64,000 nucleotides of DNA, taken from NCBI GenBank assembly GCA_048359995.1, contig DBGCPK010000013.1, positions 1 through 64,000 of the forward strand, given 5' to 3'. The position numbers and the translations under genes are program-made. The stretch comes from UBA3210 sp048359995. Its GTDB lineage: Bacteria > Bacillota_I > Bacilli_A > RFN20 > CAG-449. Shown piece after piece: positions 1 to 8,096 of this stretch (position 1 is its first letter; every line of letters begins with the position of its first letter). The notes beneath the pieces are model-generated. The model did not search any database, was not told the origin of the DNA, and saw nothing but the letters and a program-made list of their open reading frames with translations.

Positions 1-1422
1 GCATTCTCTAATTGCAGTTCCTTAACAGACGTTTATTACGAAGGCACCATTGAAGATTGGTGTAAAATTAGATTTAATAATGTTGACGCCAACCCAATGT
101 TTTATGCTTCACATTTTTATATAAAGAATAGCAATAATGAATATGAAGAATTAACGGAAATCGTGATACCTGAAACGATCACATCAATAGGATATCAATT
201 CTGGGGATTTAATAATGTCACAAAAATCACAATTCCGAATGGTGTGACTTCTATTGGATCAGGTGCATTCCGTAGTTGCAGTTCACTAACAAACGTTTAT
301 TACGAAGGAACCTTTGAAGAGTGGTGTGAAATCAATTTTGTAGATTATTACTCTAACCCAATGTACTATGCCTCACATTTTTACATAAAGAATAGCAACA
401 GTGAATATGAAGAAGTGACGGAAATTGTCATACCCGATACGGTCACATCGATAGGAAAATACCAATTCTATGGATTTAATAATGTCACAAAAATCACCAT
501 TCCAAATAGTGTGACTTCTATCGGATCATGGGCATTCCGTAATTGCAGTTCTTTAACCTCTATCGTGATTCCAAATAGTATGACTTCTATTGGATCATAT
601 GCATTCTATGGATGTAGTTCTTTAACCTCTATCGTGATTCCAAATAGTATGACTTCTATTGGAGGTTCTGCATTCTATAAATGCAGTTCTTTAACCTCTA
701 TAGTAATTCCTGATAGTGTGACTTCTATCGGATCACGGGCATTCTATGGATGCAGTTCCTTAACAGACGTTTATTACGAAGGAACCATTGAAGATTGGTG
801 TAAAATCAAATTTGAAGGTAGTACTTCTAACCCAATGAGTTATGCCTCACATTTTTACATAATGAATAGCAATAATGAATATAAAGAAGTAACGGAAATC
901 GTGATACCTGATACGATCACGTCGATAGGTGATTACCAATTCGATGGATTTACTAATGTCACAAAAATCACAATTCCGAATAGTGTTGAAACAATCGGGA
1001 CATATGCATTCGCTGGATGCAGTTCCTTAACAGATGTTTATTACGAAGGAACCCTTGAAGATTGGTGTAAAATTAGTTTTGAAAGTGGTTCTTCTAACCC
1101 AATGAGTTATGCCTCACATTTTTACATAAAGAATAGCAATAATGAATATGAAGAAGTAACGGAAATTGTGATACCTGATACAATCACATCGATAGGAAAA
1201 TACCAATTCTGTGGATTTAATAATGTCACGAAAATCACAATCCCGAACAGTGTGACATCTATTGGATCATCTGCATTCTCTGGCTGCAGTTCTTTAACAA
1301 TCTACTGTGAAGCAAGCAGTAAACCAAGTGGATGGAATTCAAATTGGAATGATTCTAATCGACCGGTATATTGGTCGGGACAATGGTCTTATATCAATGG
1401 TGTACCAACACCGAATGATTAA
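1..1422 (+). CDS. BspA-type leucine-rich-repeat surface protein, 5' truncated by window edge
   Basis: The frame is open from base 1, so only the C-terminal ~473 residues are seen. They consist of LRR_5 (BspA/TpLRR) repeats of about 23 residues with the pattern T-S-I-G-x-x-A-F-x-G-C-S-S-L-T-x-I-x-I-P-x. A longer module of roughly 85-90 residues recurs, containing V-Y-Y-E-G-T, W-C-K-I, YASHFYI and an IPDT/ITSIG core. Three near-identical 69-bp units lie at about 540-750. The protein ends with a Trp-rich tail (SGQWSYINGVPTPND) and has no LPXTG sorting signal. Such proteins are usually secreted and bind host or bacterial surfaces; that role is inferred from the family. The signal peptide would lie upstream of the window. 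The DNA is more AT-rich and more repetitive than the genes further right. Confidence 0.85.
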   Translation, partial: AFSNCSSLTDVYYEGTIEDWCKIRFNNVDANPMFYASHFYIKNSNNEYEELTEIVIPETITSIGYQFWGFNNVTKITIPNGVTSIGSGAFRSCSSLTNVYYEGTFEEWCEINFVDYYSNPMYYASHFYIKNSNSEYEEVTEIVIPDTVTSIGKYQFYGFNNVTKITIPNSVTSIGSWAFRNCSSLTSIVIPNSMTSIGSYAFYGCSSLTSIVIPNSMTSIGGSAFYKCSSLTSIVIPDSVTSIGSRAFYGCSSLTDVYYEGTIEDWCKIKFEGSTSNPMSYASHFYIMNSNNEYKEVTEIVIPDTITSIGDYQFDGFTNVTKITIPNSVETIGTYAFAGCSSLTDVYYEGTLEDWCKISFESGSSNPMSYASHFYIKNSNNEYEEVTEIVIPDTITSIGKYQFCGFNNVTKITIPNSVTSIGSSAFSGCSSLTIYCEASSKPSGWNSNWNDSNRPVYWSGQWSYINGVPTPND

Positions 1423-1490
1423 AGTTTTGTTGTAATGTTTAGGAGAATTATTAGTAACAAGATCGTGAATTAAACGCGAAGAACACCGGA

Positions 1491-2055
1491 ATGGTAAGCC
1501 AAAAAAATGAAGAATCGGAAACTTCGGCGGGTGGAGAAGTAGAAAGACAATTTTAAGTGTTCAAAGGATAAGGAGAAAATACCGTCTTTTGTCGCGCTTA
1601 GCATTTTGTATGCGTTGATTTTGATCTTTTCTGTAATAGTTATTTTATCGATTTTTTCGGCATTTTCTGCGAGTATTCCGGAATCTGTCAATCGGTTTCG
1701 CCGATGTTCACGATGATCGTCCAACTTTATTTCGTCTATTTCGGTTTATTCTAAAGGGTGAAGATTCATTGATTGTTTTAGGATTTTGGTATTGCCGGCT
1801 TTGGAAGCTTTAGCAGTTTTAATATTGGATATGGTATTAGAAGAAGTATTCCTTTTCGCTCTTCTTTTGAATTTATCTGATTCATTAAACGATAAATTTA
1901 TAAACGAATTTAAGGATGACTCAAAGAGCGAAATATTCTTCGAAATGCGATTTTTTTGAACTATACGGGGACATTGGGCTATTACGATTCGTATAATGGT
2001 CACGATCGGTATCGCGACGTTATCATAAATTTCTGGTATACCGATGATTATGGTT
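1491..2055 (+). pseudogene. Decayed membrane-protein gene (putative)
   Basis: There is no intact gene between the LRR gene and the bile salt hydrolase. In three plus-strand frames I see pieces that look like coding remnants. A short start piece begins at ATG 1491. A strongly hydrophobic segment at about 1545-1700 reads LSILYALILIFSVIVILS and is preceded by a Lys-rich stretch. A Tyr/Asp-rich tail ends at the TAA at 2053-2055 (GHDRYRDVIINFWYTDDYG). They are separated by stops and frame changes, which suggests one membrane protein broken by several mutations. The two minus-strand frames here (1470-1724 and 1746-2003) have basic, unstructured translations and I do not believe them. The family is not recognised. 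Confidence 0.35.
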
Positions 2056-2059
2056 AAAG

Positions 2060-2090
2060 AATAAAGAAAAAGCCCTCATCGTGTGAGGGC
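2060..2090 (-). terminator. Rho-independent terminator, minus strand
   Basis: The arms GCCCTCA and TGAGGGC (2072-2090) form a 7-bp stem with a 5-nt loop. A T-rich tract follows only when read on the minus strand (complement of 2060-2071). No minus-strand gene precedes it, so its source transcript is unclear. Confidence 0.55.
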
Positions 2091-2235
2091 AAAAGGGGAA
2101 CAAATCGCTTTTCTTGTAAATTCGTCATTTCACCGGTCAAATGAGTCGATAGAAAGTTCGTAGGTAATTTTTCGTAAGCTGCGGTGATGTGCCGTCGTAT
2201 TCTGCATATACTAATGCTGAAACGGAGGAAGAGCG

Positions 2236-3216
2236 ATGTGTACGGCGGCGACTTATCAGACGAATAATTTTTACTTCGGGAGAACTTTGGATTGCGATCG
2301 GAACTATGGGGAGAAAGTGACGATCGCACCGAGAAATTTTTGCTTTCGCTTTCTTTTTCAAGGAGAGATGAAAACGCATTATGCGATTATCGGTATGGCT
2401 CATATTTCCGAAGAATATCCTCTTTACTATGACGCGATGAACGAGAAAGGACTTTGCATCGCGGGATTGAATTTTGTCGGGAATGCCGCTTATTTTCCCG
2501 AGAAAAAAGGTTTGGTCAATTTGGCGCAGTTTGAGTTGATTCCCTTTCTCTTGGGAAAATGCGCTTCGGTGGACGAGGTGGAAAAATGGCTGCGAAAGAT
2601 CAATATCACTCCGCATACATTCAAAGGGTTTTCTCTCGCCGAACTCCATTGGATCGTCGCCGACAAACATCGGGCGATTACGGTGGAATGCGAAAAAGAC
2701 GGCATGAAGATCTACGATAATCCGATCGGAATTTTGACGAATAATCCTCCTTTTCCGGTGCAGACGTTCAAATTGAACGACTATATGATGTTGAGCAATG
2801 TTTCTCCTTCGAATCTGTTTTCGAATCGGCTCGAATTAAAACCGTACAGTTACGGAATGGGGGCTATGGGGCTTCCCGGCGATTTGAGTTCTTCTTCGCG
2901 TTTTGTCCGCGCGGCTTTTCATAAATTTCACTCCGTATCCGGAGAAAGCGAGGAAGAGAGCGTCAATCAATTCTTTCATCTTTTGGGCTCGGTAGAACAA
3001 ATAAAGGGGAGTTGTCAAACCGAAGAGGGCGGTTATGAAAAGACCGAATATACTTCCTGTTGCAGCGCGGATAGGGGGATTTACTATTATACGACTTATG
3101 CAAATCATCAGATAACCGCGGTAAATCTGTTTTGCGAAGATTTGAATAGCGATCGCCTGATCGCGTTTTCGTTGAGAAAAGAGGAGTGGATTCGCTTTGA
3201 AAACGGTCGTGGGTAA
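2236..3216 (+). CDS. bsh: Choloylglycine hydrolase / bile salt hydrolase
   Basis: A linear amide C-N hydrolase of the Ntn superfamily that removes glycine or taurine from conjugated bile acids; the related penicillin V acylases are the alternative. Length is 326 residues, normal for the family. The nucleophile Cys2 follows the initiator Met (MCTAAT), which must be removed. Arg16 and Asp19 lie in GRTLDCD. Asn79 in AGLNF occupies the position that is Asn in bile salt hydrolases but Tyr in penicillin V acylases. TNNPPF and GLPGDLSSSSRFVRA carry the remaining conserved Asn and Arg. GGAGG lies 6-7 bases before the ATG. No signal peptide, so cytoplasmic. It stands alone, with a bidirectional terminator downstream. 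Bile salt hydrolase is a typical trait of gut bacteria. Confidence 0.93.
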   Translation: MCTAATYQTNNFYFGRTLDCDRNYGEKVTIAPRNFCFRFLFQGEMKTHYAIIGMAHISEEYPLYYDAMNEKGLCIAGLNFVGNAAYFPEKKGLVNLAQFELIPFLLGKCASVDEVEKWLRKINITPHTFKGFSLAELHWIVADKHRAITVECEKDGMKIYDNPIGILTNNPPFPVQTFKLNDYMMLSNVSPSNLFSNRLELKPYSYGMGAMGLPGDLSSSSRFVRAAFHKFHSVSGESEEESVNQFFHLLGSVEQIKGSCQTEEGGYEKTEYTSCCSADRGIYYYTTYANHQITAVNLFCEDLNSDRLIAFSLRKEEWIRFENGRG

Positions 3217-3234
3217 AGGTTTTTTCGCGCAAGT

Positions 3235-3266
3235 AAAAAGGAGGATCGCCCTCCCTTTTGTTTTTA
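3235..3266. terminator. Bidirectional terminator between bsh and the SHOCT protein
   Basis: GGAGG and CCTCC arms with a 5-nt loop are flanked by an A-run on the left and T-runs on the right. The hairpin serves both convergent genes. Confidence 0.7.
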
Positions 3267-3986
3267 ATTGTATCGATCGTATTTTTCGTAAATTTCTTTG
3301 CGCTTTTTCGCGTATTCGGCTTCGTTGATCTTTCCCTGATCGAAGAGATCTTCCACCTCGCGGAGTTCTTGACTTCTCCGTTCGTAGATTTCAAAGTAGG
3401 AAAGATTTTCCCGATTTGCGTCGCTTTCTTTTTCGTTTACTTCGATCACGTTGTCTTCCGTAGCGGGACGGTAGTTGCTCCGCGCGGTTGTCTTTTTGAA
3501 TTTTCCGTTGTGATAAAACGGGTTGTTTTTAAACTTAAAGTAAAGAATGAGATCGTCCACCAGTATCAACGCAAGAGCGACGCCCAGAAGAACGTAAATG
3601 ATCCAATGGTTGATCGTAACGACGTAAGTGCCGGCCTCTTGAAAACGATTGGAAAAAATCGACAAAAGTACGACGACGGCGACGGAAAAAATGACCGTCA
3701 GAATGTTCGCCCATTTGAGCCGATAAAAAATTTGGTTGATTCTGAAACTTGCCGAAATGATTAGAAGAGAAAAAACCAGATCGACGGTGATGAAATTGGC
3801 GAGAAAATAATAGGAACGATAGAGTTGAATGTGAATGTCCGAATAGAAATTAGTGGATAATATGTCTTCGAGTTTTCCGATCGCCATGCAGATGTAGACC
3901 AAAAGCGAAATGTTGATCGCGATGTTCGCCAAAGCGCCTGCGATCGTCATCCATTTGATTTGTTTCAGTCTGTTTTTCGATATCAT
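3264..3986 (-). CDS. Four-TM membrane protein with C-terminal SHOCT domain
   Basis: 240 residues. Four hydrophobic segments lie at about residues 10-35, 55-75, 90-112 and 125-150. A charged linker follows, then a C-terminal SHOCT motif at about 205-238 (ELREVEDLFDQGKINEAEYAKKR). SHOCT is a short oligomerisation module found at the ends of many bacterial membrane proteins. The function is unknown. The start is supported by AGGAGG seven bases upstream of the ATG. The gene is divergent from cdaA and ends in the shared terminator with bsh. Confidence 0.8.
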   Translation of the reverse strand: MISKNRLKQIKWMTIAGALANIAINISLLVYICMAIGKLEDILSTNFYSDIHIQLYRSYYFLANFITVDLVFSLLIISASFRINQIFYRLKWANILTVIFSVAVVVLLSIFSNRFQEAGTYVVTINHWIIYVLLGVALALILVDDLILYFKFKNNPFYHNGKFKKTTARSNYRPATEDNVIEVNEKESDANRENLSYFEIYERRSQELREVEDLFDQGKINEAEYAKKRKEIYEKYDRYN

Positions 3987-4169
3987 ACGTTGACCTCCTA
4001 ATAAAATATTATAAGCAATTTTTTTTCAATAATATATCTTTATCTTTCTTATTTTTAAAATATCTTGGAAATGAACAGGGAAAAAGAATGGCAGAGTGCA
4101 ATTTGCTGTTTCTTTTTCTTTCTTTTTCGAAATATCTATGATAATCTAAATATGCGCGAGGAAACGAAG

Positions 4170-4937
4170 ATGAATCTGTTGACAAATAAATTTACCGATC
4201 CGATCTTTCTGTCGGATTTAGCGATCAGCGTCATTATCCTTGGGGTAATCTCTTTTTTTCTGATCGTCTTTTTGCGGAGAAAATTCGTGGTTTTTTCCGT
4301 TTTGATCGCGGATGTCGTCTATATCGTGGCTCGCGTTTTCGATTTGACCGGCGTCAGCATGCTTTCGCTCGCTTTTCTCGTTTTGGCGGGTATGGTCTAC
4401 ATTACGATCAACGCCAGCGAATACCGATATTATATTTTAAACAACGTCAAATCGCGGAATAAGAGAAATGCCGAAAAGCGCATGGTCAAAGAGAGTTTTT
4501 ACAAAATGATTTCCGATACGGTCAAGGAATTGTCGCGGACGAAAACGGGGGCGATCATTACGTTTGAAAAGACGACGAATCTCAACGATATCGTCAAAAA
4601 CGGCACGATGATCAACGCGCCTGTCTGTTCCGAATTGTTGATAACGATCTTTTATCCCGGGACTCGGCTTCACGATGGGGCGGTCGTCATTCGCGGCGAC
4701 AAGATTTTAGCGGCTTCGGTCTATTATACGCCGACTACGCGCGCCTTAAACGGAAAATACGGCTCGCGTCATCGCGCGGCTTTCGGCATCAGCGAAATTT
4801 CCGACGCGGTAACGGTCGTCGTCAGCGAAGAAACCGGAAGAATATCTCTGGCGTACAAGGGGCAGATGGAAAGTTGTTCTTACGATTCTTTCCTCGAAGA
4901 ATTCATAGTCCGTATGGACGACGATAACAGCCTATAA
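4170..4937 (+). CDS. cdaA: Membrane diadenylate cyclase CdaA (DAC domain)
   Basis: Makes cyclic di-AMP from two ATP, the second messenger that controls potassium and osmolyte transport and cell-wall homeostasis. Three N-terminal membrane segments (about residues 13-35, 40-60 and 64-82) are followed by a short coiled linker and the DAC catalytic domain. The two signature motifs are present: DGA near residue 169 (LHDGAVVI) and RHR near residue 200 (SRHRAAFGISE). The frame is open upstream to 4065, but the ATG at 4170 has GAGGAAA five bases before it and gives 255 residues, close to the usual ~270. The usual partner gene cdaR (YbbR domains) is not adjacent, and glmM is not linked either. Transcription ends near a hairpin before tRNA-Val. 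Confidence 0.93.
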   Translation: MNLLTNKFTDPIFLSDLAISVIILGVISFFLIVFLRRKFVVFSVLIADVVYIVARVFDLTGVSMLSLAFLVLAGMVYITINASEYRYYILNNVKSRNKRNAEKRMVKESFYKMISDTVKELSRTKTGAIITFEKTTNLNDIVKNGTMINAPVCSELLITIFYPGTRLHDGAVVIRGDKILAASVYYTPTTRALNGKYGSRHRAAFGISEISDAVTVVVSEETGRISLAYKGQMESCSYDSFLEEFIVRMDDDNSL

Positions 4938-4938
4938 A

Positions 4939-4965
4939 AAAAGATTCCCTCAGAGGAATCTTTCG
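4939..4965 (-). terminator. Terminator for tRNA-Val, also usable by cdaA
   Basis: The 9-bp arms AAAGATTCC and GGAATCTTT enclose a 6-nt loop. The minus strand has a run of seven T after the stem; the plus-strand T tract is weaker. Confidence 0.75.
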
Positions 4966-4974
4966 TTCGTTTCA

Positions 4975-5050
4975 TGGTGGGTACTGAGAGGATCGAACTC
5001 CCGACCTTCTGTACGTCAAACAGATGCTCTCCCAGCTGAGCTAAATACCC
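4975..5050 (-). tRNA. tRNA-Val(GAC)
   Basis: Reading the minus strand, the cloverleaf folds completely. The acceptor is GGGTATT with AGTACCC and one G-T pair. The D arm contains AGCTCAGCTGGGAGAGC. The anticodon loop TTGACGT gives GAC. The T loop is TTCGATC, and discriminator A plus an encoded CCA ends the gene. Total length is 76 nt. Confidence 0.95.
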
Positions 5051-5069
5051 ATCGCCGAATGACGATAAT

Positions 5070-5098
5070 AATATAAACAAATTTCTGTGCCTTGTCAA
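5070..5098 (-). promoter_or_regulatory. Sigma-A type promoter of tRNA-Val
   Basis: On the minus strand a consensus -35 TTGACA (5098-5093) and a -10 TATATT (5075-5070) are separated by exactly 17 bases, about 20 bases before the tRNA. Confidence 0.8.
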
Positions 5099-5140
5099 CA
5101 AAAAAAATTTTTTATCGGAAATAGGAAGGAAGATTGCGTT

Positions 5141-6799
5141 ATGGAACTGCCACGGATTTATACGGAATTGGAAAAGTTGTTCGCCGAACACGGTTATTCT
5201 CTCTATATGGTGGGAGGAACCAGCCGCAGTTATTTGTTAAACAAAGAGATCGCCGATTTCGATCTGGTGTCCGACGCCACGCCGGAAGAAATGAAATCTT
5301 TTTTGACTTTCGACGATACTTTTTCGGGAATGGGAAGCGTTCACTTGAAATATCAAGGGGTGAAAGTGGATATCACGACCTTGCGCGAGGAAAGCGGATA
5401 CGAAGATTTCCGCCATCCGAAAGAGATTCGCTTCGTCACAAGTTTGAGGAAAGACGCGAAGAGAAGGGATTTTACGATTAACGCCATCTACATCGACGCG
5501 AAAGGAAAAATCTACGATTATTATCACGGCGTGGACGATTTAAAGAATCATCTGATTTCAATGATCGGAAAACCGGATAAGCGGTTGAAAGAAGATCCTT
5601 TGCGAATCCTTCGCGCGCTTCGCTTTTCGCTGACGCTGAATTTTTCTTTAACCCCGCAGTTGATCAAAGAAATCGACGAAAACGTTCGATGGATCAAGAA
5701 AGTTTCTTTCGTACGATGTCTTGACGAAATCGGAAAAATGAAGGCATTTTCCGAAGAAAAGGCGGTGTGGATGCTGAAAATTCACCATATCGACGACTAT
5801 ATTCCCATCGAATATGTTTCGAAAGATCGCTTGAACGTCATCGATCTCCATTGCGATACTTTGACGAAGGAAGAGGTCAAAGAGAAGGGCTTATACGATA
5901 ACTCTCTTCACTTGAATCTGAAAAAAATGAACGAAGGTCAGTATCAAATGCAGACTTTCGCGATTTTTATCAAAACGGCAATGTGCGAAAGTCCTTTCGA
6001 GAAAGCGAAGGAATATATTCGCCTCTTCAAAGAGCAGATGGAGGTGAACAAGAACATCATCGGTCAGGTATTCGAATATTCGGATATTCTCAATTATCGC
6101 GCGAATAAAAAAATGTCCGCGATGTTGTCACTGGAAGACGGAGAGATGTTGGAAGGGAAAATCGAGAATCTGGATTATTTTTACGAACAAGGTGTGCGTA
6201 TGATCACTTTGACGTGGAATTACCCCAATTCGATCGGCTACCCGAATATCCATTTGGACCCTTCGGGAAAAGTCATCGGATTTGGTCCGGACGAGAAAAA
6301 CGGACTGACGGAATTCGGAATCGGATTGATCCGGAAAATGAACGAATTAGGCGTCATCATCGACGTTTCCCACCTTTCGGATGCCGGATTTTACGATTGC
6401 ATTCGCTATTCGTCAAAACCGATCGTCGCCAGCCATTCCAACAGCCGCGCGATCTGCGCTTCGAGCCGGAATCTGACGGACGATATGATCGTGAAATTGA
6501 GAGAAAACGGAGGCGTTATGGGAATCAATTATTGTCCGGATTTCGTGTCTTCGAGTCGGGTCAATCAGATTCCCGATTTGATTCGGCATATCAATCATAT
6601 CCGCGACGTCGGCGGAATCGACGTGATCGGTCTGGGCAGTGATTTCGACGGGATACCGACGCCGATAGGTATGAGCGATTGCACGCGCACTTTGGCGTTA
6701 AAAGAGGCGTTGGTCGCGGAGGGATACGCGCAAGAAGAGATCGAAAAGATTTTTTATAAAAACTTTCTGAGAGTTTTTCGCAAGGTTAGAGAAAGGTAG
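5141..6799 (+). CDS. Fusion: truncated CCA-adding enzyme (N-term) and M19 membrane dipeptidase (C-term)
   Basis: One uninterrupted 552-residue frame joins two families. Residues 1 to ~225 match the head and neck of class II CCA-adding/poly(A) polymerases: MVGGTSRSYLL with the metal-binding DFD near residues 39-41, RRDFTINAIY, and EDPLRILRALRF near 151. The usual GGxVRD motif reads GGTSRS. The C-terminal tRNA-binding body and tail are missing. From ~230 a complete renal-dipeptidase (peptidase M19) domain follows: HCD near 236, the SLEDGE glutamate, DVSHLSD, ASHSNSRAI, RNLTDD and GSDFDG, that is all expected zinc and substrate residues. The ATG at 5141 follows GGAAGGA; a GTG at 5087 is less likely. 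The gene stands directly before dnaD-nth. Dipeptide hydrolysis is likely; CCA addition or repair by a domain lacking its tail is uncertain. Confidence 0.88.
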   Translation: MELPRIYTELEKLFAEHGYSLYMVGGTSRSYLLNKEIADFDLVSDATPEEMKSFLTFDDTFSGMGSVHLKYQGVKVDITTLREESGYEDFRHPKEIRFVTSLRKDAKRRDFTINAIYIDAKGKIYDYYHGVDDLKNHLISMIGKPDKRLKEDPLRILRALRFSLTLNFSLTPQLIKEIDENVRWIKKVSFVRCLDEIGKMKAFSEEKAVWMLKIHHIDDYIPIEYVSKDRLNVIDLHCDTLTKEEVKEKGLYDNSLHLNLKKMNEGQYQMQTFAIFIKTAMCESPFEKAKEYIRLFKEQMEVNKNIIGQVFEYSDILNYRANKKMSAMLSLEDGEMLEGKIENLDYFYEQGVRMITLTWNYPNSIGYPNIHLDPSGKVIGFGPDEKNGLTEFGIGLIRKMNELGVIIDVSHLSDAGFYDCIRYSSKPIVASHSNSRAICASSRNLTDDMIVKLRENGGVMGINYCPDFVSSSRVNQIPDLIRHINHIRDVGGIDVIGLGSDFDGIPTPIGMSDCTRTLALKEALVAEGYAQEEIEKIFYKNFLRVFRKVRER

Positions 6800-6808
6800 G
6801 AAGTGGAA

Positions 6809-7465
6809 ATGAACGAGTTGACTATTCATCAGATCGATTACCGTTATATACTGATAGACAACTACAAATCGATGGGGTTGAGCGAATACGATCTGGCGGT
6901 GATTCTCTGCGTCGACAACGTCCTGAAAAGCGCGCCGATGTTGATTACTGCGGAATTATTGGCTTTGAAGATGAATTTGGGCGTGAAAGAGATCGATACC
7001 CTTCTCGTCAGTTTGACTTCCAGAGGATTTATCGAATACCGAAACGTCGGAGAAAACATCGTCAGTTCTTTAAAACCGACCTACGATAAACTGCTGAATC
7101 TCTTTCAAAGCGACGTCGTGCGGCTGATCGAAGGCAATATCGACCAGAAACGGAAAGAAGAGCTTTCCAACGTTTTTGTGATCGTTCAGAAAGAACTCGG
7201 CAGAAATCTGTCGCCGATAGAAATCGAGAAGATACGGGAATGGATCAGTCAGGGAATTACCGAAGAAATCATCGTCGAGTGCATTCACGAATGCCAGCAT
7301 AAGATGAAAAACGTAACGATCAACAAACTCGATAAGATGATTTTGAAATACGTTTCCAGCCGCGATATCGAACGGGAAGGTTATTCTTCCGCGAACGAAA
7401 AGTGGAAAAAGGATTTGGAGAAGACCATCGAAATCGCCAATACGAGGTGGACGGACGATGAATAA
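6809..7465 (+). CDS. dnaD: DnaD-like primosome / DNA replication initiation protein
   Basis: 218 residues. The N-terminal ~100 residues resemble the DnaD winged-helix domain (LSEYDLAVILCVDNVL through LTSRGFIEY). Residues ~125-190 are a DnaB_2/DnaD C-terminal helical domain (ELGRNLSPIEIEKIREWISQ, followed by VECIHECQHKMKNVTINKL). In Bacillus DnaD acts with DnaA and DnaB to load the replicative helicase at oriC and stalled forks. It overlaps nth by 8 bases, the same dnaD-nth pairing as in Bacillus subtilis, which supports the call. A GTG at 6803 is an alternative start; the ATG at 6809 has TAGGAAG at better spacing. Confidence 0.87.
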   Translation: MNELTIHQIDYRYILIDNYKSMGLSEYDLAVILCVDNVLKSAPMLITAELLALKMNLGVKEIDTLLVSLTSRGFIEYRNVGENIVSSLKPTYDKLLNLFQSDVVRLIEGNIDQKRKEELSNVFVIVQKELGRNLSPIEIEKIREWISQGITEEIIVECIHECQHKMKNVTINKLDKMILKYVSSRDIEREGYSSANEKWKKDLEKTIEIANTRWTDDE

Positions 7466-8096
7466 GACGGAAGAAATTCTATGCTTTTTGGCGCGGAGAT
7501 ACCCCGACGCCCATTGTCAATTGAACTACCGAAAAGATTATGAATTGCTGTTCGCCGTTATGCTCTCGGCGCAGGCTACCGACAAAAGCGTCAATTCGGT
7601 AACGGAGAAATTGTTTCGCCTTTATCCCGATCTGAACGCTTTCGCGAATGCGGATCCGGAAGATATAGAACGCATCGTCCGTCCGGTGGGTCTTGGTAAA
7701 AGCAAGGCGAAAAATATTTGTATGACGGCAAAAATCCTCTTGGATCGGTACGGAGGAAAGGTTCCGGAGGGAAAAGAAGACCTTACGGCTTTGCCGGGCG
7801 TAGGCAGAAAGACGGCGAATGTGGTTCGGATCGAGGGATTTAAAATACCGGAAATTCCGGTCGATACGCACGTGGAAAGAGTTGCCAAACGATTGCAACT
7901 TGCCGATGAAACGGATACGCCTTTTCAAGTGGAAGAAAAACTTCGGAAAGAGATCCCCGAAGATCGTTGGATTCGTTCACATCATCAGTTGATCTTTTTC
8001 GGAAGGGATTTATGCAAAAGCAGGAATCCTCTTTGCGATCAATGCGCTTTGAAAGAGGTTTGTCTCTATTATCGACAGTCGAAGTCGAATAAATAG
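7458..8096 (+). CDS. nth: Endonuclease III (DNA glycosylase/AP lyase)
   Basis: A base-excision repair enzyme that removes oxidised pyrimidines and cleaves the abasic site. 212 residues, normal length. The helix-hairpin-helix LPGVGRKTANVV carries the catalytic Lys, and VDTHVERV carries the catalytic Asp. The C terminus has the four-cysteine iron-sulfur loop with spacing C-x6-C-x2-C-x5-C (CKSRNPLCDQCALKEVC). It is translationally coupled to dnaD. Its 3' end overlaps the end of the convergent penicillin-binding protein gene by 28 bases. Confidence 0.96.
   Translation: MNKTEEILCFLARRYPDAHCQLNYRKDYELLFAVMLSAQATDKSVNSVTEKLFRLYPDLNAFANADPEDIERIVRPVGLGKSKAKNICMTAKILLDRYGGKVPEGKEDLTALPGVGRKTANVVRIEGFKIPEIPVDTHVERVAKRLQLADETDTPFQVEEKLRKEIPEDRWIRSHHQLIFFGRDLCKSRNPLCDQCALKEVCLYYRQSKSNK

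Noticed and set aside
540..750. Tandem repeats considered as a CRISPR array
   Set aside because: The units are in-frame leucine-rich-repeat codons with no unique spacers. No CRISPR or cas gene is seen anywhere in the window.
1470..2003. Two minus-strand frames of 84 and 85 codons
   Set aside because: Basic, low-information translations without ribosome binding sites; the plus strand gives better coding remnants.
2054..2670. Minus-strand frames overlapping bsh
   Set aside because: Antisense shadows of a clear gene. The codon bias here leaves long open antisense frames at almost every real gene, so I left all such frames out.
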